From positions 1 to 64,000 of the forward strand of contig PBIX01000041.1 in assembly GCA_002720975.1 (NCBI GenBank): DNA of 64,000 nt, written 5' to 3'. A program made the translations under genes and the position numbers. Shown here piece after piece: positions 9,221 through 17,882 of the stretch (within the stretch, counting starts at the first letter, position 1; every line of letters starts with the position of its first letter). Below the pieces are notes generated by a model. It was not told the DNA's origin. It did no database searches and saw nothing but the letters and a program-made list of their open reading frames with translations. Source of the DNA: Planctomycetota bacterium (GTDB taxonomy: Bacteria; Planctomycetota; UBA1135; GCA-002686595).

Positions 9221-12200
9221 GTGACCAACAAGATTCGTCAGTCCCTCATGGTTCTGTGCTCGGTCGTGTGTATCGGGTACCTCGTCTACAGAGGGCTCTA
9301 CACGCTCAACCACTCCAGCACCTATGCCACAGCGGCATCTTGGGTCCTCTACCTAGCCGAAATCTGGGGTACCGTCTCCCTGCTTCTGTTCCTGATGCAG
9401 GTCTGGGATCCCAGTGAGCCCCCCGAGCAACCGCCTCTGGAAGAGGGTGAGGTCGACGTCTTCGTGCCCTCCTACAACGAGGACATCTCCATCCTGAGGG
9501 GCACGCTGCAAGCCTGCCTGGCCATGGACTACCCCCACAGGACGTTCCTGTTGGATGACGGTAACCGGGAAGAGATGAAGCTCCTGTGCGAGGAGTTGGG
9601 CGTCCACTACATCACCCGGGACAACAACCTGCACGCCAAGGCCGGAAACCTGAACAACGCCCTCGACCAGACCGATGGTCAGTTTGTGGCCATTCTGGAC
9701 GCGGACCACATTCCTGAGCCCAACTTCCTCACGAAGATGGTCGGGCATTTCCGCGATGAGGAAGTGGGCATGGTTCAGTCCCCCCACGCATTCTCGAACT
9801 TTGACACGTTCCAGGGACGCGTCAACTACGAGAAGGGTCGCTTCTGGGATGAGGGCCTTCTGTTCTACAAGGTCATTCAGCCTGGACGCAACGCGACCAA
9901 CTCCGTCATCTTCGCCGGTAGTGCGGCTGTCTTCCGCCGCAAGGCTCTCCAGGAAGTGGGCTACATCGCCACCGAGACGATTACCGAGGATATGCACACA
10001 GGTATTCGCATGTCTGCCCACGGTTGGCGCACGGTCTACGTGAGCGAGCGCTTGATCGCTGGACAGGGTGCCTCAGACGTGACGACCTACCACTCTCAGC
10101 GTCTACGGTGGGCGGAAGGCAACCTCTCCATCCTCCGGTATGACAACCCTCTGACCATTCGTGGTTTGGACATTGGGCAGCGCCTGACCTACTTCGCGTC
10201 GATCATCCACTGGGCTGGAGGCGTGCCGCGCCTGGCGCTCTACCTGACGCCCGTGATGATGCTGCTTTCCGGTGTGGCTCCGGTGGCAGAGATCACCCCC
10301 ACTCTGGCGGCCGTGTTCCTGACCTACCTGGGCACCATGATGCTGACCTTGCGGGTCATCTACCGTGGGTACACGAACTACGATCTGATCGAGTTCTTCA
10401 ACATGGCGAACTTCTGGACTCAGATGCGTTCGACATGGAGGGCGGCCTTCACCAAGCAGAAAGCCAAGTTCGTCGTGACGCACAAGCGTGGGGGCCGTCA
10501 GGGCTCGACCCTTCCCCACATCATGCCCCAGATTCTGCTGCTCTCCGCTCTGTGGTGCAGCTTGGTGTATGGATGGGTGCGGCACCTGCTGTTCGACCCT
10601 CAGCTCGACCTGGTGGGCTTGGGCATCGCCACCTTCCTGATCCTGCATCACTCGCGCTATGCCGTGGCCTATCTGCGCTGTGCCATGGCTCCGGCCTCCA
10701 AGCGGGCTATCTACCGCCATCGTTTGAACCTGCCCGTGCGCTATGAGTTCAAGAACAACGAGGGCAAGGTCTTCGAGGGAATCGGCGTCACCACGGACCT
10801 GAGCGATTCAGGCCTGGGCGTTGTGGCGTACTCGAGCCTCCCCACTAACGTGCGTGGCATCGTGGAGGTCATCGTCAACGGCGATAGGATGAAGGCTGAG
10901 GCCGTAATCCGCTATGCCGCCCACCGGGAAGGTGAGGCGCACCGGGGTGCCCAAGCACCCAACCTATACCGCTATGGCCTGGAGTTTGTTGACCCCACGC
11001 CGGAGGCCTTGGATGCTGCCAGTCGAATCGCCCAGCGCTTTGCAGTGGCTCCGTGGTACTCCGTGTTCGAGCGCAACCGTAAGACCGGAGTCCGTGTCCG
11101 CGGTCACCTCTCGGATCGCGAAGTCACCCGCGAGGAGTTCAAGCTGCCGGTCATCATGCGAGTGGGTAACGAAGAGGTGCATTGCACCACCCGCGACCTG
11201 AGCATTCGCGCCATGCGCTGCATCATGGCCAAGCCCATTGAAGACGGCACCGTCTTCGACGCCGAGATCGTGAGCCCCATTGGGCCGATCAAGGTCAAGG
11301 CAAGGTCCACTATCGCACGTGTCATCACCGGGCCTCCGCATCGGGTTTCGGAGTACGTCTTCACCTTCGATGGGTTTGAGGATCAGGGTCGCAGCCTGCT
11401 GCAGTCCCTCCTTGACCTGGGCGGCCAACCTAGCCTGCGCCCCGGGCTGAGCCTCGAACACGAGCGTCCCCGTCGCCCGTTCTCGCGGCCGGTCCTGGCT
11501 GGCGCGCTGGCCGTGGCGATCTTCTCCCCGGTAGCGATTGGTGTATTCCGTCAGGTTCACGATGACGACCTGCTCTTGGCTGGATCGAAGCGAGAGCTGG
11601 CCCTGCGTATGGAGACGGTCAACGCAAAGGATCTGGATAGGATTTTCACCGAGACCCTGTCGGATGACCTCCCTGACAAGAGGCGCCTGCTGCTCCTGAA
11701 GGACGCCCTTGAGGAGAGCAAGCGCTTTCCCGAGCTTGTGCGTGTCTGCCGTATCCTGTCCTCCCAAGACCCCAACGATGCCGACATGGGAATGGCCCTG
11801 GCGAGTGCTCTGACCCTCGCGGGCCGTTATAGAGAGGCGGAGGACATCTGTCAGCATTGGGTGTCACGCATCAGCCAAGAGGGTGCCGAGCCCACTGACC
11901 TCCTGACGTTCCAGGTGCTGCAAGCTCGTAATACGCTGGCGTCTGGGGATGCCTTCGCTGCCCTTGACCGGTTCCGCCGTGCCCTGGCCTTGTTCCCCGA
12001 GGACATTCCGACGCGGAAGGAGTACGCCGGTCTCTTGCTTCAGGTCGGCCTGCCCGATGAGGCTCTCCGGCAATATGCTGCGATTCCCCAGGATCTGGCC
12101 GTGCGCATGGAGCTGGTGTCCATCTACTCTGCCCTTGAGGACTTTGCAGCTGCCGAGAATCTGATTCGCGAGATGTTGCAGGAGAACCCGAGCGACCGTG

Positions 12201-12751
12201 GATTCCAGCTGAAGTTGGCGGAGCTGCTCACCTGGGAGAAGCGTTACGACGAGTCTGAGCGCATCTATCGCGAACTCTTGGCTCAAAACCCCTACGATGT
12301 GGATATTCGCATCTCTCTTGCAGAGACCATGACCTGGGCCGGTGAAGCAGACCTGTCGCTGGTGGAATACGGCCACATGATTGATGAGGGCAACGACGAC
12401 TGGCGTCTCCTTGCAGGTTTCCTCGATGCTTTCTTGGGTGCGGAACGTCGCACGGATAGCGACACGCGGCGCCTGATGTGGATGGTCAGCCTGTACAACC
12501 GCGCCGCCGAGCCTCCGACCTTGGACATTGCGGGGCGCTTGGCTACGGCCCTGACCCTTGTCGGGGACTTCACGAGCTCCTTGGACATGCTGCAGACGGC
12601 CGTTAAGGAAAACCCCGAGAGTCGAAGTCTGCGAATGCGTCTCGCCGACGCGCTCAGCTCCGCAGGGAGACACTCCGAGGCTCAACACCACTATCGGGCT
12701 CTTCTCTCTGAGGCCCGAGAGAAGGGTCGTAGCAGTAGTACCCGCTATTGA
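9221..12751 (+). CDS. BcsA-like processive glycosyltransferase fused to two PilZ-like domains and a TPR domain
   Basis: A 1176-residue synthase with a GTG start. Two N-terminal membrane helices (about 8-29 and 38-62) precede a GT2 domain with DDG, D160-A-D162, T255-E-D257 and the processive motif Q293-RLRW. Four more helices follow, then a PilZ domain with RxxxR (R495-R499) and DLSDSG (526-531), the c-di-GMP binding pattern of BcsA. A second PilZ-like unit (about 625-735, with RDLSIRA) lacks the arginine motif. A helix near 757-775 leads into TPR repeats to the C-terminus (about 830-1170), predicted periplasmic. Likely makes cellulose or a related beta-glycan from a nucleotide sugar under c-di-GMP control. 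The TPR fusion is not part of classical BcsA. Confidence 0.9.
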   Translation: MTNKIRQSLMVLCSVVCIGYLVYRGLYTLNHSSTYATAASWVLYLAEIWGTVSLLLFLMQVWDPSEPPEQPPLEEGEVDVFVPSYNEDISILRGTLQACLAMDYPHRTFLLDDGNREEMKLLCEELGVHYITRDNNLHAKAGNLNNALDQTDGQFVAILDADHIPEPNFLTKMVGHFRDEEVGMVQSPHAFSNFDTFQGRVNYEKGRFWDEGLLFYKVIQPGRNATNSVIFAGSAAVFRRKALQEVGYIATETITEDMHTGIRMSAHGWRTVYVSERLIAGQGASDVTTYHSQRLRWAEGNLSILRYDNPLTIRGLDIGQRLTYFASIIHWAGGVPRLALYLTPVMMLLSGVAPVAEITPTLAAVFLTYLGTMMLTLRVIYRGYTNYDLIEFFNMANFWTQMRSTWRAAFTKQKAKFVVTHKRGGRQGSTLPHIMPQILLLSALWCSLVYGWVRHLLFDPQLDLVGLGIATFLILHHSRYAVAYLRCAMAPASKRAIYRHRLNLPVRYEFKNNEGKVFEGIGVTTDLSDSGLGVVAYSSLPTNVRGIVEVIVNGDRMKAEAVIRYAAHREGEAHRGAQAPNLYRYGLEFVDPTPEALDAASRIAQRFAVAPWYSVFERNRKTGVRVRGHLSDREVTREEFKLPVIMRVGNEEVHCTTRDLSIRAMRCIMAKPIEDGTVFDAEIVSPIGPIKVKARSTIARVITGPPHRVSEYVFTFDGFEDQGRSLLQSLLDLGGQPSLRPGLSLEHERPRRPFSRPVLAGALAVAIFSPVAIGVFRQVHDDDLLLAGSKRELALRMETVNAKDLDRIFTETLSDDLPDKRRLLLLKDALEESKRFPELVRVCRILSSQDPNDADMGMALASALTLAGRYREAEDICQHWVSRISQEGAEPTDLLTFQVLQARNTLASGDAFAALDRFRRALALFPEDIPTRKEYAGLLLQVGLPDEALRQYAAIPQDLAVRMELVSIYSALEDFAAAENLIREMLQENPSDRGFQLKLAELLTWEKRYDESERIYRELLAQNPYDVDIRISLAETMTWAGEADLSLVEYGHMIDEGNDDWRLLAGFLDAFLGAERRTDSDTRRLMWMVSLYNRAAEPPTLDIAGRLATALTLVGDFTSSLDMLQTAVKENPESRSLRMRLADALSSAGRHSEAQHHYRALLSEAREKGRSSSTRY

Positions 12752-12805
12752 TTGAGCCCCAGGGGTAGCCTCAAGCTGATATCCTGATCTGCCGATAGCC
12801 ACGAG

Positions 12806-13924
12806 ATGGACCCCGCCCCTTCCGACCCCCAACGTGGCCTCAGAAGCCGCCGCCCCTCTGTTTCACGGCAGGAGCCTCGCCTTCAGCCCCGGGCTACTTC
12901 TGCGCCCAAGACCGTGGAGCCCCAACCGAGAGCGATGAACATCGCAGGCTTGGAGTTCGGGACGCTGCTACCGGGGTTCTGCGCCGAGCACCCAGGCAAG
13001 ATCGGCCGCGACTACGTTCAGACCCGTGCCCGTACCTATGACCTGCTGGCGGATCAGGGGTTTCGGACATTCAGGATACCATTCCGGTGGGAGCGTATTC
13101 AGCCCGTGCTTGGCGCTCCGTTGAACCCCGATGCGATCCAGCAGCTGCGCTTCCAAGCCAACCTCGCGGCCCGAGTTGACGGCAAGATCATCTTGGATCT
13201 CCATAACTATGGTCGCTACGTACGCACTCTGGACAGCGGCCCTGTCGAGTGCCATATCGGGCATGATCGCAATGGCTGGGTGCCCCTGACCAAGGACGAC
13301 TTTGCGGACCTGTGGGCCCGCATCTCCTATGCCCTGTGCGGTCTTCCCGAAATCGCGGGCTACGGACTGATGAACGAGCCCCACGACCTGGGTCCCGGCG
13401 TATGGGTGGAGGCATCGAAAGCGGCCGCCGAGGCGATCCGGTCTTGCGGTGATGACACGCCCTTGTATGTCTCGGGAGACCGTTGGGCGAGCTCCATGCA
13501 CTGGAACCAGGTCAACCCGAGCTGCCCGTGGATAAGCGAGCGCAAGGGGCCGGTTATCTACGAAGCGCACTGCTACTTCGACCACGATGGTTCTGGCGAG
13601 TACGAGCTCTCTTATGAAGAGGAGCTTGAGCGCGACCCGACACTTCCCTCTCGGTTCACGGCGCGGCTGGAGCCATTCCTGACATGGCTGAGTGAAAACC
13701 AGGCCAAGGGCTTCGTGGGCGAGTTTGGTCTCCCGGTTCAGTCCGAACAGTGGTCACGTTTGCTGCCCGGCTTCCTGGATGCCCTCGACAGGGCCGAGGT
13801 GTCGGCTGCCTGGTGGGCCGCAGGTGAGGGTTGGGGGGACTATCCTCTATCCATGCAACCCCGATCGCACGGGTTCGACGCCTCTCCTGCATCTATCGAG
13901 CTGCAGAGAGGTCTGGACGGATAG
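12806..13924 (+). CDS. Glycoside hydrolase family 5 (endoglucanase-like)
   Basis: A 372-residue GH5 paralogue of the enzyme at the other end of the locus. It shows FRIPFRWERIQ, IILDLHNYGRY, the acid/base Glu in LMNEPHD (E191), YEAHCYFDHD and the nucleophile Glu in VGEFGLP (E306). It follows the synthase by 54 bases on the same strand and is probably co-transcribed. Unlike its paralogue, it has no visible signal peptide or anchor: the first 40 residues are Arg/Pro-rich and polar. An alternative ATG at 12937 (MNIAGLEFG) would begin right at the catalytic domain. Where it acts is therefore unclear: cytoplasmic, or exported by an unseen route. Confidence 0.85.
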   Translation: MDPAPSDPQRGLRSRRPSVSRQEPRLQPRATSAPKTVEPQPRAMNIAGLEFGTLLPGFCAEHPGKIGRDYVQTRARTYDLLADQGFRTFRIPFRWERIQPVLGAPLNPDAIQQLRFQANLAARVDGKIILDLHNYGRYVRTLDSGPVECHIGHDRNGWVPLTKDDFADLWARISYALCGLPEIAGYGLMNEPHDLGPGVWVEASKAAAEAIRSCGDDTPLYVSGDRWASSMHWNQVNPSCPWISERKGPVIYEAHCYFDHDGSGEYELSYEEELERDPTLPSRFTARLEPFLTWLSENQAKGFVGEFGLPVQSEQWSRLLPGFLDALDRAEVSAAWWAAGEGWGDYPLSMQPRSHGFDASPASIELQRGLDG

Positions 13925-14030
13925 TACGCCCCCCCCGAGGCTTGAGGGGCCCCGTCCTTGCTGCGGTGGTCGCGGGAGCGTGAGCCCCCTATGCTGAGCG
14001 CGGATCTCTGAGATCGCGACACCAGCAACC

Positions 14031-15143
14031 ATGACGCACCCCCGACGGACAACCTATTGGGATTACATCCACGTCGAGGACCTCCTGTCCTTGCAGGGTG
14101 GGCTTCCCGAAGATATTGCCGATCCCAGCAACGATGAAGTCCTCTTCATCACCGTCCACCAGGTCTTCGAGTTGTGGTTTCAACTCGTCCTGCGGGAGCT
14201 CAACTCGGCACGGGACCTCTTTGGGAGAGACCTTGTCCAAGAGCAGGAACTCTCGGGGGCTGTGGCAAGCTTGCGCAGGATCAGCACGATTCTGGCTGTG
14301 GCCGCCGATCACTTCCGGGTAATGGAGACCTTGCCCACGCGGGAGTATCTGGAGTTCCGCAAGAAGCTCATGCCGGCCAGTGGTGGGCAGAGCGCTCAGA
14401 TGCGCCAGATCGAAATCCTATTTGGGCTCGACGATCGGGACCGCGTCCCCTTGGGTGACAAAGACTGGCACATGAACATCCTGCGAGAGGCCGATGGATC
14501 AGAAGGTCCTGCATATAAGCGGGTCGCGGGCCAGATGGAGGACGGCCCGAGCCTCAGGGACGCCATTGACTCTTGGCTGTTACGTACTCCGATCGATGGC
14601 GTGGCGCACGAAGATCCCGATGCAGACGTGGCTTTGGAGAGGTTCATCTCTCGCTATCTCGCTGCCCATCAAGGTGAGGTCGAAGCCAACCTCGAGTACT
14701 CCAAGTCCATCATGGAGGGCGACGCGGCCCATGAGAACTTGGAGGATCGCTATCGGTGGGAAGCCAAGTCCGCGGAGAAATTCCTGCGTCCCAGCGAGGA
14801 CGAGGGTGGTGCTCGCATCGCACGTATCCGTGCAGCAATGATCTTCATCGAGACCTATCGAGAACTTCCTCTCCTGGCTTGGCCCAGGGAGGTGCTCAAC
14901 GAACTGGTGAGAGTTGAGCAGCGGTTTCTCATCTTCCGCCAGCGCCATGCGCGGATGGTGGAGAGGGTTATTGGCTCCAGGACAGGCACCGGTGGTAGTG
15001 AGGGCGTCAAGTACCTCGACGAGACCGCCCTGCGCTATCGGATCTTCAGGGATCTATGGGCCGTGCGCACGCTCATGATCCGGCCTGGGGCCACACCGAA
15101 GCTGGAGCGACCCGAGTTCTACGGTTTCCGCAGCGACGGCTAG
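14031..15143 (+). CDS. kynA: Tryptophan 2,3-dioxygenase
   Basis: A 370-residue haem dioxygenase that opens the indole ring of L-tryptophan to give N-formylkynurenine. Family hallmarks are TYWDYIHVEDLL near the N-terminus, HQVFELWFQLVLREL (substrate and haem pocket), the haem-ligand region RHARMVERVIG, and GTGGSEGVKYL near the C-terminus. It is longer than the roughly 280-300 residues I expect for bacterial enzymes. No other kynurenine-pathway gene is in the window. The gene stands alone, convergent with the porin gene, whose stop lies 17 bases away. Confidence 0.9.
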   Translation: MTHPRRTTYWDYIHVEDLLSLQGGLPEDIADPSNDEVLFITVHQVFELWFQLVLRELNSARDLFGRDLVQEQELSGAVASLRRISTILAVAADHFRVMETLPTREYLEFRKKLMPASGGQSAQMRQIEILFGLDDRDRVPLGDKDWHMNILREADGSEGPAYKRVAGQMEDGPSLRDAIDSWLLRTPIDGVAHEDPDADVALERFISRYLAAHQGEVEANLEYSKSIMEGDAAHENLEDRYRWEAKSAEKFLRPSEDEGGARIARIRAAMIFIETYRELPLLAWPREVLNELVRVEQRFLIFRQRHARMVERVIGSRTGTGGSEGVKYLDETALRYRIFRDLWAVRTLMIRPGATPKLERPEFYGFRSDG

Positions 15144-15159
15144 AGACCCTCCCCGGGTA

Positions 15160-16320
15160 TCAAAACCCCGAGTGCAGTCGGATCAGTAGCAGGCCGGCCC
15201 GGTCTCCGTCGCTGGACGTCTGTACGTGGTTCACCATCCAACGAGTGTCGGAGTTGAGGTGCCAGGTCAGTCCGAGGGTGAGGTTGTCCATCACTCCACC
15301 ATCAACGTAGCCGTCGCGCAGGTCCGTTTGGGAATAGCGAACCCCGAGCTCCCATGCTCCCGGCCCACCACCGCCGAGAGTCGGCTGGGCAACCGGTAGG
15401 CGGCCCATTGAATGGGTAGAGTCGCGGTAGCTTCGTCTCTCACCAGTCAAGATCCTGCTGGCTTGCAGATAGCCGCCACGGAGTGCGGCATCGGCTCCAT
15501 CGGCCCGTACCAGATTGGCGAACAGGAGTTCGGCCTGCATGGTGAGTGCCTTTCGCTGCCAGGCGCCTTCAAGCGCCAAGCCTGAAGTGCTGTCCGCCGC
15601 GACCAGGCCCGTGTCTACTCCATTGCGGGCGAGATGAACCTCGGGATCGGCGGAAAGGCGGATCCCGTCAGCTTGGGTATCCCGGTAGGTAGCTGATAGC
15701 CCAAAGTGAAGAACCTCTTCCCCCTCGACGTCTCTGAGGGGCAACCAGATCACGCGGCCTGTGATGGCCTTATTGTTCAGCAGGCCTTCATCGGCCATGC
15801 CGACAGACTCTCGAAACACCCCCGCCTCCCAGCTGAAGGGGACACCTGACCTGTGGACCTCCACACCCCGGTTGCGACCAAAGGTAAGCGCCTGCGTGGG
15901 CGAGGCGCGCTCTACAAAGGTCAGGTGCGCCGAAGACGTGCGCGCGTCCAAACCGAAGGGTTCGCGAAAATGCCCAAAGCGGACGGCGGGGCGAGCTGGG
16001 GTTCTCCAATCGAGCCACCATTCCAGCAGGCTCGGGTCTCCTCCCTTGAACTCGCCTTGGGTCTTGAATGCAAGTTGCGGGCTCCACTCTCCCTGCAGTA
16101 GCAGCCGAAGGCGGCGGGTTTGGTCCAACTCAGCCGGATTATCACGCCAATTGGGGTCAAGATCCCCCCAATCGTGCATCCAGCGCCCCTTCAGGCGCAC
16201 TCGGGAGAGGCCTTCCCGCCCCTCTGCCCAGAGACCGTCGCGATAAAAAAGGGAGCCCTCGGGTTCGGCGGGAGGTTCTTGTGCAACAAACGAGAGGGCA
16301 ATGCTGGCAACGAGGAACAT
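15160..16320 (-). CDS. Phosphate-selective porin (OprO/OprP)-like outer-membrane protein
   Basis: A 386-residue predicted beta-barrel. The ATG at 16320 gives a signal peptide (MFLVASIALSFVAQ); an upstream in-frame start would place 21 polar residues in front. The sequence follows the OprO/OprP pattern: RLRLLLQGEWSPQLAFKTQGEF, then WLDWRTPARPAVRFGHFREPFGLD, then HLTFVERASPTQAL and GRNRGVEVH, and a terminal aromatic strand (LLLIRLHSGF). Substrate is uncertain; members of this family take up phosphate or other anions. It is divergent from the HIT gene, with 61 bases between start codons. Confidence 0.75.
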   Translation of the reverse strand: MFLVASIALSFVAQEPPAEPEGSLFYRDGLWAEGREGLSRVRLKGRWMHDWGDLDPNWRDNPAELDQTRRLRLLLQGEWSPQLAFKTQGEFKGGDPSLLEWWLDWRTPARPAVRFGHFREPFGLDARTSSAHLTFVERASPTQALTFGRNRGVEVHRSGVPFSWEAGVFRESVGMADEGLLNNKAITGRVIWLPLRDVEGEEVLHFGLSATYRDTQADGIRLSADPEVHLARNGVDTGLVAADSTSGLALEGAWQRKALTMQAELLFANLVRADGADAALRGGYLQASRILTGERRSYRDSTHSMGRLPVAQPTLGGGGPGAWELGVRYSQTDLRDGYVDGGVMDNLTLGLTWHLNSDTRWMVNHVQTSSDGDRAGLLLIRLHSGF

Positions 16321-16381
16321 CGACGAGGATTCTATGCGTATTCGGTTCGCTTCCGTTAGGCCGTAAGCCCAACCCTTATCC

Positions 16382-16729
16382 ATGCCGGACGACTTCTACT
16401 GTGACCAAGTGCTGAGCGGCAAGACGCCGGTCGAGGTTGTCTTGGAGACGGACGATGTGCTCGCGTTCCACCATACGCGCCCCTTTTGGCCTGTGCACAT
16501 CGTCGTGACCCCAAAGGCGCACGTGCCCTCTCTCGCGGATTTGGGTGACTGCGACCCCAGCCTCCTGATAGAGCTCATGGCGGTGGTGCGCCACGTTGCG
16601 GCAGAAGTAAACCTGGAGCACGGGGGCGCTCGAGTCTTGACAAACCTCGGCCAGTATCAGGACTCCAAGCATCTCCATTTTCACGTAAACTTCGGTGAAC
16701 CTGGGGCCTCCGCTCCCAACGCGCAGTAG
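16382..16729 (+). CDS. HIT-family nucleotide hydrolase/transferase
   Basis: A 115-residue histidine-triad protein. The triad KHLHFHV near residue 102 supplies the catalytic histidine, and the core region FWPVHIVVTPKAHVPSLADL is typical of HINT-type proteins acting on nucleotide phosphoramidates or dinucleoside polyphosphates. Length fits the family. It is followed after 67 bases by a sugar-kinase-like gene on the same strand. Confidence 0.85.
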   Translation: MPDDFYCDQVLSGKTPVEVVLETDDVLAFHHTRPFWPVHIVVTPKAHVPSLADLGDCDPSLLIELMAVVRHVAAEVNLEHGGARVLTNLGQYQDSKHLHFHVNFGEPGASAPNAQ

Positions 16730-16796
16730 CCCCCTCGACGGACAAGACCTCAGGTGTAATGCTCTCGCACAGCCCTGCGACGGCGAAGGAACAAGC

Positions 16797-17882
16797 TTGA
16801 CTTCCGACTCAACCGCCGGCCCTGAACATGCCGCCAGGCAATTCGCCACAGAGGGCGAGTTCGTAGGCCTGCGCGCCCACGTGCGCGGGCACATCCACGA
16901 CACCTACGTCTCCACCTGGACTTGTGGTGATGGGCAGCGGCGCTACATACACCAGCGCATGAACGATCGCGTGTTCACGGACATTCCAGGTCTGATGCAC
17001 AACATCGAACTGGTGACGCACCACCTGCAGGTTGGAGCGAAGGATCACTCGGGAGACATGACCGTTCTTCGTTTGGTGCCCACTCGCCACGGGCATCCGT
17101 TCCTGCAGCACCGGTCAGGGCCTTGGCGCACGTACGAGTACATCGACAACACCGAGTCGTTCGATCGGTGCGAATCCACAGATCGGGCGTTTGAGGCTGC
17201 GAGCGCCTTTGGGGGCTTTCAGGCCCGGCTCCTGGGGCTCAATGCGATGGACCTACGGGAGACCCTGCCCAAGTTCTTCAGCTCGCCTCACAGACTCGAA
17301 CAGCTTGGGGATGCACGTGAAGCTGATGTCATGGGGCGCGTTTCCACGTGCCGAAGCGAATTGGACTTTGTGAGTGCGCACGCAACGGAGGTCGGAGTCG
17401 TCGAGGCCTGCCTGGCCGCCAACGAGTTTCCTGCCCGGGTTGTCCATGGCGACACCAAGCTGAACAACGTCCTGTTCGATCAGGACACCGGGCATGCACG
17501 CTGCGTCGTGGACCTTGATACCTGTATGCCGGGGTACTCGTTGTATGACTTTGGAGATCTGGTGCGATTCACTGCGGCCACTTGTGACGAGGATGAGCAG
17601 GATGCTGATCGGGCGGGTGTAGACCTCGACCTCTACGACGCCCTCGTCGCTGGTTATCTAGAAAGCGCCGCCGAATTCCTGACCCCCAGGGAGCGCGAGC
17701 TGATGCCTTTCTCCGCGCGCCTCGTGACCCTCACGATTGGAATGCGGTTCTTGGCCGACCACCTTTCGGGGGACGTCTACTTCAAGATTGACCGCCCGGG
17801 CCAGAATCTCGACCGTGCACAGGTGCAGTTCCGCATGGTTGAGGAAATGGAGCGTCACCAGGAGCGCATGGCCGTGCGTTAG
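16797..17882 (+). CDS. Aminoglycoside-phosphotransferase-fold kinase, N-acetylhexosamine 1-kinase (NahK)-like
   Basis: A 361-residue kinase. The TTG at 16797 is chosen as start since GAAGGA sits 6 bases upstream and the resulting length matches NahK; the ORF open from 16695 would overlap the HIT gene. Motifs: a glycine-poor ATP loop region RGHIHDTYVS, then YIHQRMNDRVFTDIPGLMHNI, catalytic loop H217-GDTKLNNVLFD, and metal-binding DLDT. These match NahK-type kinases that phosphorylate GlcNAc/GalNAc at C1. Substrate is inferred. Its stop codon overlaps that of the convergent UbiD-family gene. Confidence 0.7.
   Translation: MTSDSTAGPEHAARQFATEGEFVGLRAHVRGHIHDTYVSTWTCGDGQRRYIHQRMNDRVFTDIPGLMHNIELVTHHLQVGAKDHSGDMTVLRLVPTRHGHPFLQHRSGPWRTYEYIDNTESFDRCESTDRAFEAASAFGGFQARLLGLNAMDLRETLPKFFSSPHRLEQLGDAREADVMGRVSTCRSELDFVSAHATEVGVVEACLAANEFPARVVHGDTKLNNVLFDQDTGHARCVVDLDTCMPGYSLYDFGDLVRFTAATCDEDEQDADRAGVDLDLYDALVAGYLESAAEFLTPRERELMPFSARLVTLTIGMRFLADHLSGDVYFKIDRPGQNLDRAQVQFRMVEEMERHQERMAVR

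Noticed and set aside
14031-15143. Kynurenine pathway operon
   Set aside because: Only the dioxygenase is present; neighbours are unrelated.
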